From PVC group bacterium (GTDB lineage: Bacteria > Verrucomicrobiota > Kiritimatiellia > UBA8416): a stretch of 34,121 nucleotides of DNA. The position numbers were made by a program, and so were the translations under genes. The stretch is taken from positions 1-34,121 of the forward strand of contig PXBF01000021.1 of assembly GCA_003567005.1 (NCBI GenBank), given 5' to 3'. Positions 6,634-14,340 of the stretch are shown piece after piece; positions within the stretch are counted from its first letter, which is position 1; every line of letters begins with the position of its first letter. The notes below the pieces were generated by a model. The model saw nothing but the letters and a program-made list of their open reading frames with translations, did no database searches and was not told the origin of the DNA.

Positions 6634-7502
6634 GAGATAGCCTTCTCTGCTGTTGCATGCGCTGGTATGGGTCTGCATTTTCGGGTTCTTTGTGTTGCAA
6701 GCATGCCGCAGGCGGCTTCGATTTCGAGGCCGCGGGATCGGCGGATCGTGGCGATGAGTCCGTGTTTGTTGAGGGCATCGCGAAAGGTCAACATGGCATG
6801 ATCATCAGGTGCTGTGAAATTTGCGCTGGGTATGGGATGAGGGCGCATAAGGTTGATGCGTGCGGGAATGCCATACAATAGTGCGGCCAGTGCCTTTACA
6901 TGTGCAGGGGTGTGATTCATACCCTTGAAAACGAGATATTCGCAGAAAATACGCCGATGCGTGGATAGGGGTGTTTGCCGGATGGTATTCATGATCTCGG
7001 CAATGGGCCATTTCCTTTCAATGGGCATGAGGGCGGCGCGTTCTTCTGCAAAGGGGGAGTGGAGGCTAATGGAGAGGGGCGCAGAGAAATCGCGCAAGTA
7101 GGTGATCATGCCGGGAAGCACGCCAGCCGTAGATACGCTGATGCGTCGTGGGGCAAAGCCATAGTCTTTCGGATCCATGAGTCGTTCTAATGCGGGGAAT
7201 AGCGCGGTGGGATTATCAAAGGGTTCGCCCATGCCCATGAAAACTAGGTGCGTAAGCTTCGGTGCTTCCGGGACGGCATCGATTTGCCCAAGAATTTGTT
7301 CGGTGGTTAATTGCGCTTGGCGTTGCATTTGTCCGGTGGCACAGAAGCGGCATCCCATACGGCAGCCTGCCTGGGTGGAAATACATAGTGTGTGGCGTTC
7401 CTTTTCCGGGATATAAACGGTCTCGATGGAAAGTCCTTGCGGCAGTTCGAAAAGGTATTTACGCGTGCCATCTGCGGATTCTTGCATGGATGTTATTTTC
7501 AC
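6630..7502 (-). CDS. rlmN: RlmN-like radical SAM methyltransferase, short form
   Basis: A radical SAM enzyme of the RlmN/Cfr family, which methylates C2 of adenosine 2503 in 23S rRNA and adenosine 37 of some tRNAs. Numbered from the GTG at 7502, the iron-sulfur cluster motif is C47-RMG-C51-RF-C54, preceded by C40 (TLC) and followed near the C-terminus by C265 (AACGML), the cysteine that carries the methyl intermediate in RlmN. GEPFDN, SVSTAG, SLHSP and RINLMRPHP are also present. The start is set at GTG 7502 because AAAAGGAG lies 4 nt upstream and any longer start would run through the terminator of the RRM gene. At 290 residues it lacks most of the N-terminal accessory domain of classical RlmN (about 350-380 residues), so substrate range may differ. 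It overlaps the next gene by GTGA. Confidence 0.88.
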   Translation of the reverse strand: MKITSMQESADGTRKYLFELPQGLSIETVYIPEKERHTLCISTQAGCRMGCRFCATGQMQRQAQLTTEQILGQIDAVPEAPKLTHLVFMGMGEPFDNPTALFPALERLMDPKDYGFAPRRISVSTAGVLPGMITYLRDFSAPLSISLHSPFAEERAALMPIERKWPIAEIMNTIRQTPLSTHRRIFCEYLVFKGMNHTPAHVKALAALLYGIPARINLMRPHPIPSANFTAPDDHAMLTFRDALNKHGLIATIRRSRGLEIEAACGMLATQRTRKCRPIPAHATAEKAIS

Positions 7503-7517
7503 CAAACTCCTTTTAGA

Positions 7518-7549
7518 CAAAAAAAACGGCGACCCTATTGGCCGCCGTT
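7518..7549 (-). terminator. Rho-independent terminator of the RRM gene
   Basis: On the minus strand AACGGCG pairs with CGCCGTT (7549-7543 with 7531-7525), allowing extra GG/CC pairs in the 11-nt loop, and is followed by eight T residues (7526-7519). It lies between the RRM stop and the rlmN-like ribosome-binding site. Confidence 0.85.
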
Positions 7550-7572
7550 CGAGTCTGCTTGGTGATGTTCGC

Positions 7573-7857
7573 TTACCAGCGGCCACCACGTCCGCCGCCA
7601 CCGCCGCCCATGCGGGGTTTGGGCTGTGACTCATTCACGCGTAGGGCACGGCCGTTGAGGTCGCTTCCATTGAGTGCTTCAATAGCTTTGTTGGCTTCTG
7701 CGTTATCACGCATTTCAACGAAGCCAAAGCCCTTGGCGCGACCGGTTTCGCGATCGGAGATTACGCGCGCCGAGGATACTTCCCCGAACTGAGCGAACAA
7801 ATCTTGCAGTTCACCATCGGTGACGCTGTACGGCAGGTTTCCAACATAGATATCCAT
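7573..7857 (-). CDS. Small RRM-type RNA-binding protein
   Basis: A 94-residue protein that is almost wholly one RNA recognition motif. RNP2 is IYVGNL (residues 3-8) and RNP1 is KGFGFVEM (42-49), both with the aromatic residues that stack on RNA. The tail after residue 80 is short and glycine-rich (GGGGGGRGG). Such single-RRM proteins are common in cyanobacteria and PVC bacteria and are often cold-induced; here that is only family knowledge. GAGGA lies about 9 nt before the ATG. It has its own intrinsic terminator, so it is probably monocistronic, and a roughly 400-bp gene-free region precedes it. Confidence 0.92.
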   Translation of the reverse strand: MDIYVGNLPYSVTDGELQDLFAQFGEVSSARVISDRETGRAKGFGFVEMRDNAEANKAIEALNGSDLNGRALRVNESQPKPRMGGGGGGRGGRW

Positions 7858-8255
7858 GTTTTTTTCCTCATCTTCTCTGTGTCATGCAACTTGTAAACTT
7901 CGGAATCCACCTCCATAACACGAGAAGGGCCCTGCAGTGTCACAAACGATGTAACACATCACCGCGAAGCATTATCTTTTGTACCGTCAATGTCAATCCC
8001 GTTTATGCAGCAATTCCCACTATGGATGCAGTCGCCTGAATGCGTAATTACAAAAGCCTCAAAGTCAGGAACAAACGCGTTTGTAGTATCGGCCTTTAGC
8101 GGGGATGTTGCGGGTAGGCATCCATAATGGAAATTGCTGTCGATGATGGCTATATTTTTCCGGTTCTTGTCCGTGTTTTGGGCGGTTTCTGTAGATTTGC
8201 TTTTTCAGCGTTTCACATGCTTGCAGTAGCATACAGATCCCTGTAAGGTTCGCGC
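7858..8255. other. Divergent intergenic region between RRM gene and glycan cluster
   Basis: About 400 bp without a supported gene. For the minus strand, TTGACA (7996-7991) and GATAAT (7976-7971) are good hexamers but only 14 nt apart, so a promoter for the RRM gene with a leader of roughly 100 nt is possible but unproven. Near the plus-strand gene, ATGCT/AGCAT (8217-8232) and ACAG/CTGT (8233-8244) form small hairpins immediately before the ribosome-binding AAGG. No ops/JUMPstart element, RNA gene or riboswitch was recognised. Confidence 0.5.
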
Positions 8256-9728
8256 ATGATTAGAGGTGCTCGACAATTTCGATTTCCTTGGTTGCCGTAT
8301 GTGTTTGCCGACATTCTTGCGCTTGTGCTGGCATACTATGCAACGATTCTGTTGCGTTTCAGAAGTGATCTTGGCCGCCGCCTCTATGATTGGGTAACGA
8401 TTGTTATTCTGGAGCATCCTGCCGGCGAGGCGGACGAGGTACTTGAATCGTTTTATTATACTTCTGCCTTTCGGATTATCGTTATTCTTGCGGTTGTGTT
8501 ATTCACGCTATATGCCTTGCGGCATCTTTATGCAGGCAAGCGCTTTATCTTGCGATTTCCAACTGCTTGGAATGTCGTTGTTTGTAATCTGATCGCATTG
8601 GCGCTCTTCTACTTTTATTGGTACTTGACGCGAAACGTGTTTCATCCGCGCAGTTTATTCGGAACCTTGATTGTTCTGAATATCGTGTTGTGTCCTTTGC
8701 TACGCTCTCTTATGGATGCAATGCTAGCGTTGATGCGTAAAAAATGGGGAATTGACCGCATAGCCGCATTGTTAGTGGGTAATGGGGATGCCGCAGATTT
8801 ACTGCACGATGTGCTGGTGAACATTGAGCCGCAGGGTATCTATTGTGCAACGCGGTACTCTTTTGCGGAGGATCAGCCACTTTCGGATGAACTGGAAAGG
8901 GTGCGTACAACCATGGAGGCATCCGCTATTGGCATGCTGATTGTTGCTGATACAACGCTTTCTGTTCCGCAAATCATGCAGGTTCTGGAGTTGGCGGCAG
9001 AGATGGGGGTGCCGGCGAAGATATTGTCGCCTCATCTGGAGGTGTTGGTAACCGATGCAAAATTGCCGTGTGATATGCTGGAGGGGGTTCCGCTTGTGCA
9101 TTTCAATGCACCTCAGCACAATCATGTTCTGATGCGTTTGCGGAAGGGTATGACGTTTGTTTGTGCGGCACTTTTTGTCCTGTTGGGATCACCCGTGATA
9201 TTGGTGCTGGCGGTTTTAATTCGGTTAACCAGCGAAGGGCCGGCGATTTTTAGACAGAAGAGAATTGGTGTGAATCGGAAACCGTTTTATATTTATAAGT
9301 TCCGGACGATGCGCCATATGGCAGAGGAAGAGTTAGAGAGTCTCGAGACCGAGAATCAAAGTGCTGGTGCCTTATTCAAGATTCGTCGAGACCCTCGCAT
9401 AACATCAATCGGTCGTTTTTTGCGCCGATTTAGTCTGGATGAGTTGCCGCAATTGTTTAACGTGTTGCGCGGAGATATGGCTATTGTAGGACCGCGTCCT
9501 TTACCGGAGCGCGATTTCGAGAAGTATGAGGAAGATTGGCATTACATTCGGCATGGGGGTCTGCCGGGCTTGACATGTTTATGGCAGATATCGGGACGAA
9601 GCAATCTGAACTTTCATGAGATGTGCATTCTGGATATTTATTATTTGCGCAATCACACGTGGATCATGGATTTGAGTATTGTTTTGCAAACCGCGCGCAC
9701 CGTGCTGTTTGGGGTGGGCGCGTATTGA
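8256..9728 (+). CDS. Polyprenyl glycosylphosphotransferase (WbaP/WcaJ type)
   Basis: A membrane enzyme that would start repeat-unit synthesis by transferring hexose-1-phosphate from a nucleotide sugar to undecaprenyl phosphate. The N-terminal half has about four to five membrane helices (residues 12-160) and a Rossmann-like cytoplasmic segment (ALLVGNGDAAD, about 165-270). A further helix near 292-315 leads into the bacterial sugar-transferase domain: GPAIFRQKRIG, FYIYKFRTMR, then DELPQLFNVLRGD and VGPRP around residues 395-415, and GLTCLWQISGRS. These are the family's substrate and catalytic signatures. The 490-residue length is normal for the long PHPT type. It is the first gene of the long plus-strand cluster, with AAGG about 8 nt before the ATG. 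It is unrelated to the WecA/TagO-type initiator at 1183. Confidence 0.93.
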   Translation: MIRGARQFRFPWLPYVFADILALVLAYYATILLRFRSDLGRRLYDWVTIVILEHPAGEADEVLESFYYTSAFRIIVILAVVLFTLYALRHLYAGKRFILRFPTAWNVVVCNLIALALFYFYWYLTRNVFHPRSLFGTLIVLNIVLCPLLRSLMDAMLALMRKKWGIDRIAALLVGNGDAADLLHDVLVNIEPQGIYCATRYSFAEDQPLSDELERVRTTMEASAIGMLIVADTTLSVPQIMQVLELAAEMGVPAKILSPHLEVLVTDAKLPCDMLEGVPLVHFNAPQHNHVLMRLRKGMTFVCAALFVLLGSPVILVLAVLIRLTSEGPAIFRQKRIGVNRKPFYIYKFRTMRHMAEEELESLETENQSAGALFKIRRDPRITSIGRFLRRFSLDELPQLFNVLRGDMAIVGPRPLPERDFEKYEEDWHYIRHGGLPGLTCLWQISGRSNLNFHEMCILDIYYLRNHTWIMDLSIVLQTARTVLFGVGAY

Positions 9729-9940
9729 GTAGGATGTGTGTAGAAGTATAATGGAGCGATTCAGCGTAAACTGGAGCGCATTACGGAGAGAGCCAGAATG
9801 CGATGGTCTATGTGCGGTATATTAAACGGAATCCGGCTGGGTGACTTGCGGGACAGGATGATTATCGAGGCGTTTGTCGTGCCACCTTCAGGCGGCTGCC
9901 TCCGTAGTGAGAACTGCAGGCAATTTAATGGAATGTCTTG
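9729..9940. other. Gap between initiator gene and nucleotidyltransferase pair
   Basis: About 210 bp. GCCACC/GGCGGC around a TTCA loop (9881-9896) makes a hairpin with one mismatch and no T-tract. A 47-codon frame (9798-9941) ends in TGATG with the next start codon but shows no recognisable product. Confidence 0.4.
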
Positions 9941-10480
9941 ATGTTTGCTGACATATTCAGAACGATAACGAAAGAGCTACTGGCTGCGGATATTGCATAT
10001 ATCTTGATTGGTGGCTTTGCGGTGAATCACTATGGCTACACGCGTAATACGCTGGATGTGGATTTCATGATTGTCGGCACGGAAGCCAGTGCCGTACGAG
10101 ATGTGATGTGCGATGCGGGTTTCTCAAATATAGATGAGCGCGACAATGTACTGTTTTGTTCCAAGCCCGAAGGAGGTCCACGCATTGACTTCTTGAAGGT
10201 GGATGCCGGGACAATGCGGAATTTGCAAGAGAATGCTAGCGAGGTCACATTGTACGGCAGCAAGGTACGTTTGCCGTGTTTGCTTGACCTGATTGCAATG
10301 AAAATTTTTGCGCTGACGCAGAACACGGCACGACGAATGGCGAAAGATTTGCCGGACATTGCGTATTTGACTGTGCTGAACGATCTTGATCTTGCGGCTG
10401 ATATTAAGCCGTTATGTGACCGATTTGGTTCCCGGGTTGTCTATGACATGATTCGGGATCAAATAGAGGAGTTGCGATGA
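9941..10480 (+). CDS. Minimal nucleotidyltransferase (AbiEii/DUF6036-like)
   Basis: A 179-residue polymerase-beta-fold nucleotidyltransferase. The start has LIGGFAVNHYGYTRNTLDVDF: the GG of the active-site loop at 24-25 and the metal-binding D39-x-D41, followed by PRIDFLKV with a third acidic residue and then DLIAMKIFAL ... RMAKDLPDIAYL, the helical region typical of AbiEii-like and DUF6036-like proteins. Members of this fold include toxin halves of nucleotidyltransferase toxin-antitoxin pairs. ATG at 9941 is preferred to the TTG at 9938. The next small gene overlaps by ATGA, so the two are translated together, consistent with a two-component unit, but a toxin role is not demonstrated by sequence. 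Confidence 0.8.
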   Translation: MFADIFRTITKELLAADIAYILIGGFAVNHYGYTRNTLDVDFMIVGTEASAVRDVMCDAGFSNIDERDNVLFCSKPEGGPRIDFLKVDAGTMRNLQENASEVTLYGSKVRLPCLLDLIAMKIFALTQNTARRMAKDLPDIAYLTVLNDLDLAADIKPLCDRFGSRVVYDMIRDQIEELR

Positions 10481-10698
10481 AAAGGAACCCCGGCTTGCCT
10501 TTGCCGCCTCGACTCTCCATGGATGCGTATGCCGACTTTGTTGCTGCGAATTGGCAACGCGGCAATGTGGAACAAATGCGCCGCCAGAAAGAGGTTGAAA
10601 AGCGGATTGACAAACCGTTTTGTATACTTTCTGCATCCCTTTCTGAAAGAGAGTGCTGTGCATGGTCCATGTTGGGCAGAGGTACATGTGACTCGTGA
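10477..10698 (+). CDS. Small protein partner of the nucleotidyltransferase
   Basis: A 73-residue hydrophilic protein not assigned to a named family. It begins MKRNPGLPLPPRLSMDAYADFVA, has an amphipathic charged middle (QMRRQKEVEKRI) and ends with a cysteine-containing tail. GAGGAG stands 5 nt before the ATG, and the start overlaps the preceding stop as ATGA. The coupling to a minimal nucleotidyltransferase is the main clue: it could be the antidote or a substrate-binding partner. The last 20 or so residues look less constrained, so the original stop may once have been earlier. Confidence 0.6.
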   Translation: MKRNPGLPLPPRLSMDAYADFVAANWQRGNVEQMRRQKEVEKRIDKPFCILSASLSERECCAWSMLGRGTCDS

Positions 10699-10741
10699 TG
10701 TTGTTGTGCCGAAGCACGCATAGTTAAAAAGGAGCCAAATT

Positions 10742-11668
10742 ATGGGGCTAGATACGAACGGGATTCGATTCCTGCTCTACAGCAAACAACTGGGGGTAGA
10801 CTTTTCGCGTACAGCCATGATTGGTCGGCAAAGCCTTCACGTAAACAAACACGATCTTGCGCGTGAACTCGCATCCTTTGGTTATCGGTTTGAGGCGCGA
10901 GAGCTCGACTCCATCATGGTTGAGAATGATGGGTACGCTGAACCGCTGCTACGATATCTTGGCGCTACAGAGGTCCACTCTTTTGATTGTTCGCAATATG
11001 AGGGTGCCACACATCAGCATGACATGAATCAGCCATTGCCTGGTAAATGTAAAGAACAATACACGACTGTTCTTGATGGGGGATCGTTGGAGCACATATT
11101 TAATTTCCCCGTTGCGATCAAAAACTGCATGGAGATGTTAAAAATTGGCGGTTACTACCTTGCTATAACCCCCGCGAATAATTTTGTAGGACATGGGTTC
11201 TATCAGTTCAGTCCGGAATTGTACTTCAGTGTCTTTACACCTGCTAACGGATTTAAAATTATACGTGTCCTTGCTTTTGAGAATATGAAGCAAGCAAAAT
11301 GGTATTCCGTTAAAAATCCCTTAGCTTTGAAACGTCGGGTAACCTTGACGAATAGTGTTCCCGTGTATCTCGTTATCATTGCGAGAAAATTGGCCTGTAA
11401 GCAGATATTCGAAACAATACCGCAGCAAAGTGATTATCTCTCTCTCTGGCATGAAGAGGAAACGGGGCTTGATTGCGATGAAAGCAACAGACCGCAGACT
11501 ACATTGAAATACTTGCATTCTGCCAAGAGAGTAATTCCAAAGCCGATTAAGAGGATGCTCTGTTGCATGCTCTTGAGAGGCTGTGCTCTCGTTTCAGGTT
11601 CGTTTCATCCTGCATTTTTTCTCCCAATTGATATTACGAAGGATAGAGAACCGCCCCGCAAACAGTGA
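10742..11668 (+). CDS. Methyltransferase-like protein of glycan clusters
   Basis: A 308-residue protein with a class I methyltransferase-like middle: VLDGGSLEHIFNF, then MEMLKIGGYYLAITPAN and GHGFYQFSPELYF, resembling the region after motif IV of SAM-dependent methyltransferases in polysaccharide loci. A clear glycine-rich SAM motif I (E/DxGxGxG) is not visible; the equivalent strand may be around LRYLGATEVHSFDCS. A role in modifying a sugar is therefore only an inference. AAGGAG lies 8 nt before the ATG. A 15-bp exact match to the heptamer repeat (11489-11503) falls in the C-terminal third and encodes NRPQTT. The following 265 bp contain no supported gene. Confidence 0.6.
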   Translation: MGLDTNGIRFLLYSKQLGVDFSRTAMIGRQSLHVNKHDLARELASFGYRFEARELDSIMVENDGYAEPLLRYLGATEVHSFDCSQYEGATHQHDMNQPLPGKCKEQYTTVLDGGSLEHIFNFPVAIKNCMEMLKIGGYYLAITPANNFVGHGFYQFSPELYFSVFTPANGFKIIRVLAFENMKQAKWYSVKNPLALKRRVTLTNSVPVYLVIIARKLACKQIFETIPQQSDYLSLWHEEETGLDCDESNRPQTTLKYLHSAKRVIPKPIKRMLCCMLLRGCALVSGSFHPAFFLPIDITKDREPPRKQ

Positions 11669-11933
11669 CAATGTATACCGTCAGTAAAATGCCGAAACGT
11701 TATGAAAAACGATATTATTTACGTAATCGCACTCATGAACGTGTGAATATAAGCTTTATTCCTTTACATCAAACCCTTTTTTTATAGCTATATCGTGCAA
11801 GATACGCAGTTTCAGGACATTTTGTTCTTTTTTCACGTACACAATCACTTTCGGGGATATCATGCGTAATACGGAGCGATTGAAATCGTCGTGTGAAGGT
11901 CGGGGCTGGCAAATGGAAAGGAAAGGATTAGCG
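11669..11933. other. AT-richer gap between methyltransferase genes
   Basis: About 265 bp, visibly richer in A+T than its neighbours. It could hold an internal promoter, but no pair of hexamers stands out. A 63-codon minus-strand frame (11756-11947) overlaps the start of the next gene and has no recognisable product. Confidence 0.4.
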
Positions 11934-12746
11934 ATGGAGAATCGCAATCAGGATATGGTTCTGGAGAGTGAACTTGCTACCACGTTGCAGTCGATTACTG
12001 CAGATGTTCCTGCGGATGGTTTTTTTCTCGAAAATTCGAAAGAACATGAATTGGCATACGTTGAAAAGAGTGTCATCCGATGGCTAGATATTCTTACCCG
12101 TATCCATCGTCTCGGATTAAACGGCGTTTGTCTGGATATTGGTACCTCTCCTTTTACTTTTGCTTTAAGGCGTCTGCATGTTTTCGATGAGGTGGATACC
12201 CTCGATTATACCGCTGCATTCAAGTCTCGCTGCGAGCATGAGAATGTAGCGCATTTTGTTGGAGGGGAAGGGTGGACGCAAGGGCAGGATTGTGATTTGG
12301 CTCCATCGCACTATGACTGCATTTTGTTGCTGGAAGTGATTGAGCATATGCACAGCAACCCGGAGCAAACGATCGCTTTCCTACGTTCACGTTTACGCCC
12401 TGGTGGATGTCTGATTTTATCGACACCGAACCTGATGTGCCTGGGAAACAGAATTCGTATGCTTCTTAATCGGAAACTTTTACACTTTACGTACCCACCT
12501 TTTGCCAGCAATGAAACCCCCGAACATGGGTATCAGCATGATCGGATTTACATGCCGTCAGAAATGCATGATTATTTCGAGAATACCGGATGGACATCTT
12601 TTGAGGTGGGGTATCATTCGATTCTTGTAAGTGATGGCGACCTGCATCTTTCTCCTTTAGCGCGAGCTTGCCGATATCCATTACGTTTATTGAAAAAAAT
12701 GTTTCCTGCGCTGCGCCAAATTATGGTTATCTCGGCCATTCGTTAA
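11934..12746 (+). CDS. Class I SAM-dependent methyltransferase
   Basis: A cytoplasmic methyltransferase, probably acting on a sugar or lipid-linked intermediate. Motif I is VCLDIGTSPFTFALRRL, the acidic strand is VDTLDY, then YDCILLLEVIEHMH (motif II region) and LRPGGCLILSTPN (motif III), the usual type 11/type 23 order. The start is set at ATG 11934, with AAAGGA 6 nt upstream; longer in-frame starts at 11862 and 11913 lack such a site. The C-terminus is basic and ends with a hydrophobic stretch (LRQIMVISAIR) that may contact the membrane. The flippase gene follows after 42 nt. The methylated position cannot be told. Confidence 0.82.
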   Translation: MENRNQDMVLESELATTLQSITADVPADGFFLENSKEHELAYVEKSVIRWLDILTRIHRLGLNGVCLDIGTSPFTFALRRLHVFDEVDTLDYTAAFKSRCEHENVAHFVGGEGWTQGQDCDLAPSHYDCILLLEVIEHMHSNPEQTIAFLRSRLRPGGCLILSTPNLMCLGNRIRMLLNRKLLHFTYPPFASNETPEHGYQHDRIYMPSEMHDYFENTGWTSFEVGYHSILVSDGDLHLSPLARACRYPLRLLKKMFPALRQIMVISAIR

Positions 12747-12788
12747 CAAACGTCCCTGTTTTTCTGAATATGGATAAAGGATGGTAGG

Positions 12789-14297
12789 GTGAATATCCGA
12801 TCACTACAGGTTAAGCCGGATGAAATATTTGCTGCGTCTTTACCCGAGAGGCATTTGGCCGGTAGTTCTGTGCGTGGTGGTGGCGCCACGATTCTTGGGA
12901 CCGGCATGGTTTTCGCCATTAACATGGTACGCACGGTTCTTTTAGCGCGTCTGCTTGTGCCGGCAGATTTCGGTATGATCGGCATGGTGGCCGTTGTTAT
13001 GAATTTTGCGCAAATGTTCAAGGGGGCCGGTCTCGGATTTGCAACGGTTCAGAAAGAGGTGATTACGCACAAACTGCTGAGTGCACTGATATGGATGAAT
13101 TTTGCAGTTAGCATAACGCTTGGTTTGGTGATTGCACTATGTGCGCCTTTGGTGGCGTATGTGTATGGGGTTCCGGAATTACGTAATGTGACGATGGTTC
13201 TCTCGCTGAGTTTTCTGCTTGGGGGATTTACGATTCAGCATCATGCCTTGCTACAGCGACATATGCGATTTGCGTCCTTGGCGATGATGGAAATCCTTGC
13301 CCAGAGCATCAGTACATTGGTCGCACTTTTGCTTGCGTGGATGGGCTGGGGATACTGGTCGCTCGTCGGTGGTCTTCTTACGCATACCTGTGTTTTCGCG
13401 GTGCTCTGTTTTGTGCTGTGTCCCTTGGTCCCCTCGCTGCCTACATGGCACGGGGAAGTCGCTGCTATGCTGGGGTTCGGCGGGAATATAACGGGTTTTA
13501 ACGTGATCAATTATTTTTCGCGTAATACTGACAATTTTTTAATTGGCAGGTATTTAGGTGCTATGCAGCTTGGATTTTATGATCGGGCCTACCGTCTTTT
13601 ATTATTCCCGATCTCGATGCTTTCAGGACCACTTGGTTCTGTGGCGATACCCACGCTTTGCCGTTTGCGAAAGGACCGCGACCGCTTGCATCGTTATTAT
13701 TTGAATATCTTGTATTTATTAAGTCTTTTTATGGCCCCTGTGGTGGGTATTGCATTTGTCAGTAGTGAACCCATCGTATTGCTATTGTTGGGGTCGGAAT
13801 GGATGGCGGTTTCGGATGCCTATCGTTATTTGGCAATCGGGGGCTTACTGCAACCTCTTTATAATACGCAGTCCTGGCTTCATATTGCCGGAGAACGATC
13901 GGATCGCTTGTTGCGATGGTCTTGTGTTGGAACGCCGATACTTATTTTATCGTTTGTGATTGGTCTTCCCTGGGGCATTAATGGGATTGCTTTTGTGTAC
14001 TCCCTTGCGATTGTGTTGGTAACGCCGGCGTCATTATGGTATGCGGGGAACAGTGTTGGACTGAATGGGGTGCGTATCGTGAGGGCCGTTTGGCGGCCGA
14101 TCGTTGCCTGTGTCATCACAGTATGCTTGATGTCTTTGCTTCCTTTCGAGAAGATCGCGAATGCAGGGGTTACGCTTGTGCTGCATGCAGTATTATTCCT
14201 ATGTATCTATATTGTGCTTATTCTCATCTTATATGGTGGCATCAAACCTTTTAGAGACGTTGTTGACTTGCTGCATCTGGCACGGGCGGGTAGATGA
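12789..14297 (+). CDS. Wzx-type polysaccharide flippase (MOP superfamily)
   Basis: A 502-residue polytopic membrane protein that would flip lipid-linked repeat units from the cytoplasmic to the outer face of the inner membrane. About 12-14 hydrophobic segments run along its length. Family features include the N-terminal ARLLVPADFGMIGMVAVV, the phrases GAGLGFATVQ, NYFSRNTDNFLIGRYLGA and LGFYDRAYRLL, as in WzxC/Polysacc_synt_3 proteins. The GTG start at 12789 is preceded by a purine-rich GGATGGTAGG. It sits between two methyltransferase genes within the one-direction cluster, and with the Wzy-like gene at 20366 it defines a Wzx/Wzy assembly route. Confidence 0.9.
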   Translation: MNIRSLQVKPDEIFAASLPERHLAGSSVRGGGATILGTGMVFAINMVRTVLLARLLVPADFGMIGMVAVVMNFAQMFKGAGLGFATVQKEVITHKLLSALIWMNFAVSITLGLVIALCAPLVAYVYGVPELRNVTMVLSLSFLLGGFTIQHHALLQRHMRFASLAMMEILAQSISTLVALLLAWMGWGYWSLVGGLLTHTCVFAVLCFVLCPLVPSLPTWHGEVAAMLGFGGNITGFNVINYFSRNTDNFLIGRYLGAMQLGFYDRAYRLLLFPISMLSGPLGSVAIPTLCRLRKDRDRLHRYYLNILYLLSLFMAPVVGIAFVSSEPIVLLLLGSEWMAVSDAYRYLAIGGLLQPLYNTQSWLHIAGERSDRLLRWSCVGTPILILSFVIGLPWGINGIAFVYSLAIVLVTPASLWYAGNSVGLNGVRIVRAVWRPIVACVITVCLMSLLPFEKIANAGVTLVLHAVLFLCIYIVLILILYGGIKPFRDVVDLLHLARAGR

Positions 14298-14340
14298 ATG
14301 TGACCTGAAATGCAGGCGCTTGTATGAATGAGAGGTGGCG

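Noticed and set aside
9798..9941. 47-codon plus-strand frame ending in TGATG at the nucleotidyltransferase start
   Set aside because: The stop-start overlap looks like coupling, but there is no ribosome-binding site, no recognisable product and a hairpin inside. It is left as a possible but unsupported small gene.
11756..11947. 63-codon minus-strand frame in an AT-rich gap
   Set aside because: No ribosome-binding evidence or family; it overlaps the well-supported start of the methyltransferase at 11934.
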